Shown in pieces: positions 1 through 5,294 of a DNA stretch of 7,546 nt (positions within the stretch are counted from its first letter, which is position 1; each line of letters opens with the position of its first letter). This stretch comes from a bacterium. GTDB lineage: Bacteria > Hydrogenedentota > Hydrogenedentia > Hydrogenedentiales > SLHB01. The stretch is from assembly GCA_024231375.1 (NCBI GenBank), contig JAAEQP010000411.1:1-7546 (forward strand), given 5' to 3'. The notes under the pieces are model-generated. The model was not told where the DNA came from and searched no databases. It saw only the letters and a list, made by a program, of their open reading frames with translations. The translations under genes were made by a program, and so were the position numbers.

Positions 1-11
1 ACCACCTCTGC

Positions 12-91
12 GTCATCCCGAGCGAAGTCGAGGGATCTCTCATGGGTGAGCGCCCACCTGCAAGAGATCCCTCGACTTCGCTCGGGATGAC
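12..91. repeat. Perfect 29-bp inverted repeat, REP-like palindromic element
   Basis: The left arm (12-40) and right arm (63-91) are exact reverse complements over 29 bp, separated by a 22-base spacer (41-62). The arm reads GTCATCCCGAGCGAAGTCGA at its outer end. As RNA it would form a very stable hairpin on either strand. No poly-T tract follows, so it is not a classic intrinsic terminator, although it could stop transcription or protect the 3' end of an upstream transcript. From memory, closely similar phrases recur as interspersed palindromes in many environmental bacterial genomes, so I read it as one copy of a dispersed REP-like family. Multiplicity cannot be shown from this window, which holds only this copy. 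Confidence 0.8.
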
Positions 92-172
92 ACAAATGGG
101 GCGTTTCCTGGGCGGGGATGAGGTCTTTGGCGATCCGGGATTCCTTCGACAGTCCACCCGGCGCCGACTGAA

Positions 173-177
173 AGGAG
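173..177 (+). promoter_or_regulatory. Shine-Dalgarno site of pyrE
   Basis: AGGAG lies nine bases before the GTG at 187. It decides the start: the next in-frame methionine is residue 84, deep inside the fold, so the GTG is the only reasonable initiation codon. No convincing promoter is visible between the inverted repeat and this site. Confidence 0.7.
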
Positions 178-186
178 ACACAGACC

Positions 187-741
187 GTGAAACACAGTGA
201 CGAACTATGGTCAAGGGAGACCCTCGCACGCCGAATCTACGAGGTGGCCCACCTGACCGGTGAGTTCCTACTCCGCTCTGGGACGGTGAGTAACGAGTAC
301 TTCGACAAGTACCTGTTCGAGGCGGACCCGGCCATCCTTCAGCAGATAGCGCGGCAGTTGGCGCCGCTCGTGCCGGGCGACGTCGAGAGTCTGGCGGGGC
401 TGGAGCTCGGCGGGGTGCCGATTGCCACAATGCTGTCGCAGGTGGCGGGACTGCCCGCCCTGTTTGTGCGCAAGAAAGCCAAGGACTACGGCACGTGCAA
501 ACTCGCGGAAGGAGGCGCCGTCGATGGGTGCAACGTCCTGATCGTGGAGGATGTGGTCACATCAGGTGGACAGATTCTGCTGTCTGCCAAGGAGCTTCGG
601 AATCGAGGAGCCCGTATCGACACGGTGGTGTGCGTCATCGACCGCGAATCCGGGGGCACGGAGGCCTTGGCAGAGGCCGGGCTCGAATTGCGCCCGCTGT
701 TCCGGATGTCGGAACTGAAGGCCGCGGTCGAAACAGCTTGA
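187..741 (+). CDS. pyrE: Orotate phosphoribosyltransferase (PyrE)
   Basis: This 184-residue protein should convert orotate plus PRPP to orotidine 5'-monophosphate and pyrophosphate in the cytoplasm, the fifth step of de novo UMP synthesis. The type I phosphoribosyltransferase PRPP-binding motif is clear at residues 117-128 (VLIVEDVVTSGG), with the acidic pair E121-D122. The flexible catalytic loop is at 95-109 (RKKAKDYGT), giving the expected R95, K96 and K99. Tyr101 sits where the E. coli enzyme has His105; from memory, Tyr occurs there in several bacterial and archaeal orthologs. The hood region LELGGVPIA (72-80) also fits. The length is at the short end of the family (about 180-215 aa) but nothing appears to be missing. 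It starts at GTG behind AGGAG. No other pyrimidine gene is adjacent, and the next gene has its own promoter. Confidence 0.95.
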   Translation: MKHSDELWSRETLARRIYEVAHLTGEFLLRSGTVSNEYFDKYLFEADPAILQQIARQLAPLVPGDVESLAGLELGGVPIATMLSQVAGLPALFVRKKAKDYGTCKLAEGGAVDGCNVLIVEDVVTSGGQILLSAKELRNRGARIDTVVCVIDRESGGTEALAEAGLELRPLFRMSELKAAVETA

Positions 742-766
742 CATCTGAACATCTTTCCAGTATACT
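738..766 (+). promoter_or_regulatory. Near-consensus sigma70-type promoter for the toroid gene
   Basis: TTGACA at 738-743 is a perfect -35 box and TATACT at 761-766 a five-of-six -10 box, separated by exactly 17 bp. The -35 overlaps the last bases of pyrE, including its stop codon at 739-741. Transcription should begin near 773, leaving a leader of about 30 bases before the ATG at 803. This is the best promoter match in the window and implies that the downstream gene can be expressed independently of pyrE. Confidence 0.75.
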
Positions 767-802
767 TGCCTGCAATTCAGGTACAGCGAAGGGGAAATCG
801 CC

Positions 803-1717
803 ATGAACCTCTCGGCGGAAGGATGGCAGCGGGCAGTCGAGTTCATTCGCACGCGGGCGCGGGATCTGGAACGCAGTCTGTTCGCGTACCACTTCGAGGA
901 GGGGGCATTCGCGGACGTGTTGTCGGAGTTGGCGGTGTGCCAGAACTCGGACGGCGGGTTCGGACGGGGTCTGGAGCCGGACCTGCGGGTGCGTGATTCG
1001 TCGGCGCTAGCGACGACGGTGGCGCTGCAACACATGCGCGCGGTGGGCGTGCCGGCGGATCATGTCGCGCGGCGTCGGGCTATCGAGTACCTACTGAACA
1101 CCTACAACGCCGATCATCAGGCGTGGATGATCATCCCGGAGAACGCCGACGACGCACCGCACGCGCCGTGGTGGCGGTACGACGGCGATTACTCGAAGAT
1201 GATGGCCAACCCGCGCGCCGAGATTGTCGGACACCTCATCGAGAGCGCGGCGCTAGTGCCCGGCGGTCTGATAGAGGATCTTACCGGGGCGTTGGTCGAC
1301 CATCTGGACGGACACGCGGACACGCTCGAAATGCACGAGGTTCTGTGCTACGCGCGGTTCGCGGCGTCGGACGGGTTGCCGACCCATATTCGCGACGCGG
1401 TGTTGGCGCGGTTGATGGACCGCGTCGATGCGATGGTGCTACGCGATCCCGCGCAATGGAAGGAGTACGGGTTGAAACCACTCACCATCGCGCCGACGCC
1501 GGACTCGCCGTTCGCGGGCATGCTGGCCAAGGAAATCGAGGTCAACCTGGACTACGAGATCGAACACCAGGCGGAAGATGGCGCGTTCGAGGTGAACTTC
1601 TCGTGGGGCGACACGAATCCTGAGGTGTTCGAACGGGTGGTGGTCGAGTGGAAGGGAGTGTTCGCGGTCGAGATGCTGCTGACGCTACGGGCGTACGGGC
1701 GGCTGGAGGCGATATAA
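803..1717 (+). CDS. Uncharacterised alpha/alpha-toroid protein (prenyltransferase/squalene-oxidase repeat type)
   Basis: A 304-residue soluble protein without signal peptide or membrane segment. Two segments look like terpenoid-cyclase/prenyltransferase-fold (QW-type) repeats: QNSDGGFGRGLEPDLR at 47-62 and a degenerate HQAEDGAFEVNFSWGD at 255-270. The rest is mostly helical, consistent with an alpha/alpha toroid. Further family-like segments are IPENADDAPHAPWW (111-124), NPRAEIVGHL (136-145), LEMHEVLCY (175-183) and PTPDSPF (231-237). I recognise this as a conserved bacterial family annotated as hypothetical or prenyltransferase-like. I see no DXDD motif of class II cyclases and no clear zinc-ligand set of protein prenyltransferases, so cyclase or prenyltransferase activity should not be assumed. 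The ATG at 803 follows GAAGGGGA (788-795) by seven bases. It lies 61 bp after pyrE. Function unknown. Confidence 0.8.
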   Translation: MNLSAEGWQRAVEFIRTRARDLERSLFAYHFEEGAFADVLSELAVCQNSDGGFGRGLEPDLRVRDSSALATTVALQHMRAVGVPADHVARRRAIEYLLNTYNADHQAWMIIPENADDAPHAPWWRYDGDYSKMMANPRAEIVGHLIESAALVPGGLIEDLTGALVDHLDGHADTLEMHEVLCYARFAASDGLPTHIRDAVLARLMDRVDAMVLRDPAQWKEYGLKPLTIAPTPDSPFAGMLAKEIEVNLDYEIEHQAEDGAFEVNFSWGDTNPEVFERVVVEWKGVFAVEMLLTLRAYGRLEAI

Positions 1718-1829
1718 GGGCGGCCGCCGCGGACAAGCTGTCTGAGAAGGACGTCGCTGAAGCTGTGCAAGACGAGGTGGCCGCTCAGAGTGACGCAGGA
1801 GTGCCAGCCGACAACACATTCCTTCCCCG
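1718..1829. other. Gap between convergent genes, no clear terminator
   Basis: These 112 bases separate the toroid gene from the 3' end of the - strand TIM-barrel gene. Convergent genes usually share a bidirectional terminator. Here I find only a short GC palindrome (GCGGCCGC, 1720-1727) with no T-tract on either side. A short open frame runs through to a TAG at 1831-1833, but its upstream half merely overlaps the toroid gene in another frame, so I do not call it a gene. Confidence 0.5.
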
Positions 1830-3089
1830 CTAGTGCCCGAGCTTCACGAAAGGCGCGTGTCCGGTCGCTTCCACGAACGCACCGATGTCGTTCGACCAGG
1901 AGTCGGGCTTCAACGGGGCGCCCCGATCCCGGGCCCATGCCATTTTGAAGTAGATGCCGAATCCTCCGGCCTCGTAGGCGGCCCAGAGCGCATCCCGCGC
2001 TGCCGACGGCGGCCCGCCGCCTTGCGTACCCGTGTCCGGATCAGCCCAACTCGACCCGGCATCGTCGTAGGGATACCCGTACTTGAAGTACAGTTTCCCG
2101 ACCGGTTTCCCGTACTTGCGCCATGCCTCCTCCAGCGTCACACGAATACCCCGCTCCCCTCCCGGCACGTTGAATTCGGCCCCGTCATACATGCCGTCGT
2201 GGTAGCAGTACACGTCGATGAGGTCCACGGCGGGATCTGCCGCAAAGGAATCGAGAACCTTGCGGCTCCCCGACAGGCAGACTAACTGGTTCCTGCCGGT
2301 CTTCTGTTCGTGTTCGTCGAACAGACGGAGCCAGCGGTCGATGTAGGCCTTCGGGGCAACGTTGACCTCGCCGAAGGGCGCGAGAATGAAGTACGTGTCC
2401 TGAAGTACGTCCAACAGTTTCCGGACGTAGGCTTCTTGATACACGAGAGCCCGTTCGTTCTCGAAGAACTCCGGTAGCGCATCCCTCCCAGGCAGGCCCA
2501 AGCCGTTGACGTTGTTCTCGGGATGGAACGGGTGCCCCCGCCAATGCAGGGGATGGTCTAGGGCGTGTTCGCTGAAGATACCGACCACGGGAACGATGCC
2601 CCGTTCATTGAGCAGTTGGAGATGCCAGGACAGTTCTTCGAAGTACTTGGGGTCGAACCGTTCCAGGTCGAATCGTGGTCCGCCGAAGGTCGTCTCACCG
2701 CCGCCAGTTCGCTGCCAAGCATACCGTTGGGGACGAAGGGATTTCTCCGAACCACGGCGGACGTTCACGACGTTGTTCCAGGCCCCCCAGTAGATGATAC
2801 CGTGGGTCGAAACGACAAGATTCATGCCGAACGGTACCATCATCACATCGAGAATCTCACGCACCTCGCCCTGCGCGCGTCCTTCCGAATACTCATAACT
2901 CATCTGGCCAACCAGAAACGTTGGGCGACCGTTCACGGTCACGTAGCGCCCTTCGACCCCGAGGGACTCCACAGCCTTGCCTGGAACGGCTTCCGCCCCC
3001 GCCACGATTGTCACGAGTGCAGCCAAACCCATTTGTATCATCATGCGCACACCTGCTCCCCGCTTCCGGCGCACCTCGTGTCGAGACAC
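1830..3089 (-). CDS. Secreted TIM-barrel glycoside-hydrolase-like protein
   Basis: A 419-residue predicted exported protein. A basic N-terminus (RRKR at 7-10), a hydrophobic core (about 17-30) and an AEA site at 32-34 form a signal peptide. The mature part opens with a strand pair typical of cellulase-like glycosidases (GRYVTVNGRPTFLVG, 47-61). It continues with FDPKYFEELSWHLQLLNERG (145-164) and IVPVVGIF (165-172), the pattern of barrel strands alternating with helices. Glu241 in APFGEVN (237-243) is a candidate acid/base at a strand end. IDVYCYHDGMYD (291-302) and VGKLYFKYGYPYDD (330-343) look like later strands. I cannot place a second catalytic carboxylate, so substrate and even activity are uncertain. 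The family resembles DUF4038/apiosidase-like or GH5-like barrels. The start listed is a GTG, chosen for the basic signal-peptide n-region. The ATG at 3044, with AGGTG five bases upstream, is a real alternative. Confidence 0.7.
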   Translation of the reverse strand: MSRHEVRRKRGAGVRMMIQMGLAALVTIVAGAEAVPGKAVESLGVEGRYVTVNGRPTFLVGQMSYEYSEGRAQGEVREILDVMMVPFGMNLVVSTHGIIYWGAWNNVVNVRRGSEKSLRPQRYAWQRTGGGETTFGGPRFDLERFDPKYFEELSWHLQLLNERGIVPVVGIFSEHALDHPLHWRGHPFHPENNVNGLGLPGRDALPEFFENERALVYQEAYVRKLLDVLQDTYFILAPFGEVNVAPKAYIDRWLRLFDEHEQKTGRNQLVCLSGSRKVLDSFAADPAVDLIDVYCYHDGMYDGAEFNVPGGERGIRVTLEEAWRKYGKPVGKLYFKYGYPYDDAGSSWADPDTGTQGGGPPSAARDALWAAYEAGGFGIYFKMAWARDRGAPLKPDSWSNDIGAFVEATGHAPFVKLGH

Positions 3090-3108
3090 TCAAACGAGTC
3101 CGGGAGCG

Positions 3109-3137
3109 AGCGTAGCACGCCCGGCGTTGCTTCTCAA
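3109..3137 (-). promoter_or_regulatory. Possible promoter for the TIM-barrel gene
   Basis: Read on the - strand, TTGAGA (3137-3132) and TACGCT (3114-3109) are separated by 17 bp. The -35 matches consensus at five of six positions, the -10 at only three. A transcript from here would start near 3102, leaving only about a dozen leader bases for the GTG at 3089 but a normal leader for the ATG at 3044. ATTGAG, which includes part of the -35, is repeated 18 bp further upstream (3156-3151). Confidence 0.3.
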
Positions 3138-3359
3138 TGGTGAGATGTTCCTCAATCGCCGAATAGGACTAAGCGAAACAGAGGGACTGATTCAAGCGGT
3201 GTCTCCGCCGTAGGCGGACGCAGGCGGGCGTAGACGTGTCTCCCCCTCTCCTTCGCGAGATCCCGGCGCACCGGGCGGAGAACGGGGCGTGCTCGTTGGG
3301 CCTTTGGCCCGCCTCGACACACGCTACAAAACTCGGCGCTGTCCCTCTCGTCCGTGCCA
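3138..3359. other. Gene-free, hairpin-rich spacer between the two secreted-enzyme genes
   Basis: No frame here looks like a real gene; the open frames are short and arginine-rich. The stretch contains three compact GC hairpins: TCCGCC/GGCGGA with a 3-base loop (3204-3218), CCCGG/CCGGG with a 4-base loop (3262-3275) and GGGCC/GGCCC with a 3-base loop (3298-3310). AGAC-GT-GTCT (3232-3241) is a further small dyad, and GTGTCTCC occurs twice (3199 and 3236). Nothing resembles a standard terminator with a T-tract. It may hold a processed or attenuating structure, or a decayed dispersed repeat. Confidence 0.45.
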
Positions 3360-5156
3360 TCAGTCCAATAGCGAACGCGTGCGGTCCGGGTCATGGCGCA
3401 TACGGATGCGCCACATCAGTTCTTCGGGATCGGCTACCCGGACCTCGTCGGATAGTCGGTCCACACACCAACCCACCGTACTCAGTCCACGCACGCCGCC
3501 GTTGGCCCAAGCCTGGTCCTGGGGCATGTCTTCGTCGTGGTCACCGGCAGCGTCGTCGGCCTGTTTGAAGAAGGACCATGCATGGACAACGGCCCAATCG
3601 TAAACAGGTTCATCTTGATTCGCCGCGGCTTCGTTGACGAGTCGCGCCACTTTTGCGGGCGTGCCGGACCATGGCCGGTTGGTGTTGCTCCACGTCGAAT
3701 AGCGTGCGCAAACGACGGGCAGCTCTCCGCCGCGCGCGTCGGGCACCCAGAACAAATTGCCTCTGCCGCCTTCGTAGGGCGCGTATTGAATGGCGAAGAT
3801 GCCGAGCAAGCCGGGCATGGCGTTTGCCACGACCTGGTAGGCTTTGAGGGCTTCGTCGCTGTCGACATCAGTCATGATGAAGCCGAGGGTGCGGACGCCG
3901 GTGGCCTGCATGTTGGCCCACACGCGCCGGGCGTGGGCGTCGAGCAGTTTCCAGCGCTTGCGGCGCTTCGCGGCAAACCGGTCGGGATAGTAGTAGCCGC
4001 CCCCCCACTCCACGAACCGGCAATGGGCCGACTGCGCGTCGGCGGCGTAGTCGATGCCGCCCGGGCATACCTGGGTCAGTTGCGTGAAGGGACACGACCA
4101 CCCAAAGGGAAACCGCCCGCGGTCGGGACTGTTCCACCAGCCGTCCTGAGCACGGTAGAAGCCACCCATGAACCATTGAACGTTGTCGCCATCGCTCATG
4201 ATGAAGGCGATGGCGCTGCGCGAGTCGTCCCAAGCGATGGTGTTTGGGTCAAAGGGACGCACACGGCGCGGTACCCATTCCTCGGACCCCGCCGTCAGAA
4301 TGGGCAGGTTCAGGCACCAGTTGGTGGCGGTCTGGAAATGGCCGTATTCCGACGGCAGCACGGTGGACCTAAACTCGTCGCCGCCGCCCCATCCCAGCAC
4401 GGGCGAGAGGGGCTCCATCCAGGCCATGACGTCCTCGGCAGGTTCATCAAGGCCGTACAACGTCATGGTACGGTGGGCGATGGCCATGGCGCGGCAGTGG
4501 GGCGCTTTCGGGTCTTGTAGGCACACCATCCGCGGGGTAAGACGGTCTTTGAAGGTCTCGAAGCACTCCGTGGGCGTCTTGCCTCGGGCGTCGAACAAGG
4601 GTTCCAGACCGAGTTCCTGCGCCTTGGGTTCCAGTTCTTCCGACACCAGAATGCCGCCCAACACGCCCGCCACGGTGGTGGCGACGTTGACGGATGGGTC
4701 CATGCCTTCGCGACGATGAGCCAAACCCGACCCCGGCACGTCGTGGGAGTAGAGCACGTAGCCTTTGATGACGCCTGCGGCCTGAAATCGCTGGACGAGA
4801 TCCCATGGTTCCAGGGTGCCTCGTACCTCGAAGCGTCCTCGGCCAATCATGCGGTCGTACCAGTCGCGGTAGTCCACGTTCTCGCCCACATTGATCCACA
4901 CCATCTCGTCGTGACGGCCTTCGTTGACAGCTTGGGCCGCCAATCCCGCCACGGATTGGACCATCATGTGGTAGGGGCCGTTCGCGCCTTGCAAGACGGT
5001 GCCGTCGGCCGTTGTCAGGTTGGGGTAGGTGTTGTAGTCGGTGGCGCACACGACGGCCGCCGGAACGGCTTGGTGCGGCCACCAGCGGCCTTCGGTATCG
5101 GCGGATGCGCCCAAAACGTGAGTCAATACAGCCAAGACGGTGAGCGTGTGTCGCAC
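3360..5156 (-). CDS. Secreted GxGYxYP-family putative glycoside hydrolase
   Basis: A 598-residue predicted exported protein. Its signal peptide (1-19) has a hydrophobic core and an ASA cleavage site at 17-19. The signature naming the GxGYxYP family is present as GGGYYYP at residues 385-391. The nearby SDGDNVQWFMGGF (321-333) is also characteristic. By recollection of the Pfam pair for this family, an N-terminal domain (about 30-290) precedes the signature-bearing C-terminal domain (about 300-590). The family is regarded as putative glycosidases because of its occurrence with polysaccharide-degradation genes; I know of no proven reaction. Acidic residues D322 and D324 in the SDGD segment are candidates for function. 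The GTG start at 5156 is fixed by a perfect AGGAGG four bases upstream, and the next methionine is residue 64. It lies upstream of the TIM-barrel gene on the same strand, 270 bp away, so cotranscription is possible. Confidence 0.85.
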   Translation of the reverse strand: MRHTLTVLAVLTHVLGASADTEGRWWPHQAVPAAVVCATDYNTYPNLTTADGTVLQGANGPYHMMVQSVAGLAAQAVNEGRHDEMVWINVGENVDYRDWYDRMIGRGRFEVRGTLEPWDLVQRFQAAGVIKGYVLYSHDVPGSGLAHRREGMDPSVNVATTVAGVLGGILVSEELEPKAQELGLEPLFDARGKTPTECFETFKDRLTPRMVCLQDPKAPHCRAMAIAHRTMTLYGLDEPAEDVMAWMEPLSPVLGWGGGDEFRSTVLPSEYGHFQTATNWCLNLPILTAGSEEWVPRRVRPFDPNTIAWDDSRSAIAFIMSDGDNVQWFMGGFYRAQDGWWNSPDRGRFPFGWSCPFTQLTQVCPGGIDYAADAQSAHCRFVEWGGGYYYPDRFAAKRRKRWKLLDAHARRVWANMQATGVRTLGFIMTDVDSDEALKAYQVVANAMPGLLGIFAIQYAPYEGGRGNLFWVPDARGGELPVVCARYSTWSNTNRPWSGTPAKVARLVNEAAANQDEPVYDWAVVHAWSFFKQADDAAGDHDEDMPQDQAWANGGVRGLSTVGWCVDRLSDEVRVADPEELMWRIRMRHDPDRTRSLLD

Positions 5157-5160
5157 GGTG

Positions 5161-5166
5161 CCTCCT
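5161..5166 (-). promoter_or_regulatory. Shine-Dalgarno site of the GxGYxYP gene
   Basis: On the - strand this reads AGGAGG, a full anti-16S match, followed by only four bases before the GTG at 5156. It is the strongest ribosome binding site in the window and settles the unusual GTG start. Confidence 0.75.
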
Positions 5167-5191
5167 ATTGAGTCATGATAGATGCGGCCTC

Positions 5192-5220
5192 AGTCTAACA
5201 TTGCATCCCCATCCCGACAA
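5192..5220 (-). promoter_or_regulatory. Candidate promoter for the GxGYxYP gene
   Basis: On the - strand TTGTCG (5220-5215) and TAGACT (5197-5192) lie 17 bp apart. Each matches four of six consensus positions. The predicted start near 5185 leaves about 28 leader bases, enough to include the AGGAGG at 5166-5161. Spacing and position are good, sequence match is moderate. Confidence 0.4.
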
Positions 5221-5233
5221 GACAGCGCCACCC

Positions 5234-5262
5234 TTGCTCCCACCGTCTGAATCAGCTAGCCT
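5234..5262 (+). promoter_or_regulatory. Weak candidate promoter for the helicase gene
   Basis: TTGCTC (5234-5239) and TAGCCT (5257-5262) are 17 bp apart, each with only three of six consensus matches. The -10 half falls inside the palindrome at 5253-5267. The position suits the ATG at 5295, but the match alone would not be convincing. Confidence 0.2.
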
Positions 5263-5267
5263 AGCTG
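5253..5267. promoter_or_regulatory. 15-bp perfect dyad, possible operator
   Basis: CAGCTAG-C-CTAGCTG is a perfect inverted repeat with 7-bp arms and a single central base. It sits in the 138-bp divergent region between the GxGYxYP and helicase genes, nearer the helicase. Size and symmetry suit a small dimeric regulator. A second, partly overlapping pairing (GCTGC 5264-5268 with GCAGC 5277-5281) lies just before the helicase ribosome binding site. Confidence 0.35.
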
Positions 5268-5294
5268 CACACTCACGCAGCCTGGGGGACACGT

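Noticed and set aside
1648..1833. Short + strand frame spanning the convergent gap
   Set aside because: Most of it overlaps the toroid gene in another frame. The tail looks mildly protein-like but is too short and has no ribosome binding site.
3152..3394. 80-codon - strand frame in the gap between the secreted-enzyme genes
   Set aside because: Its arginine-rich composition, overlap with the 3' end of the GxGYxYP gene and lack of any motif argue against a real gene.
3537..4520. Long + strand open frame of 327 codons opposite the GxGYxYP gene
   Set aside because: It is antisense to a well-supported gene with signal peptide, family signature and strong ribosome binding site. Long antisense frames are expected in GC-rich DNA, and its product shows no recognisable motif.
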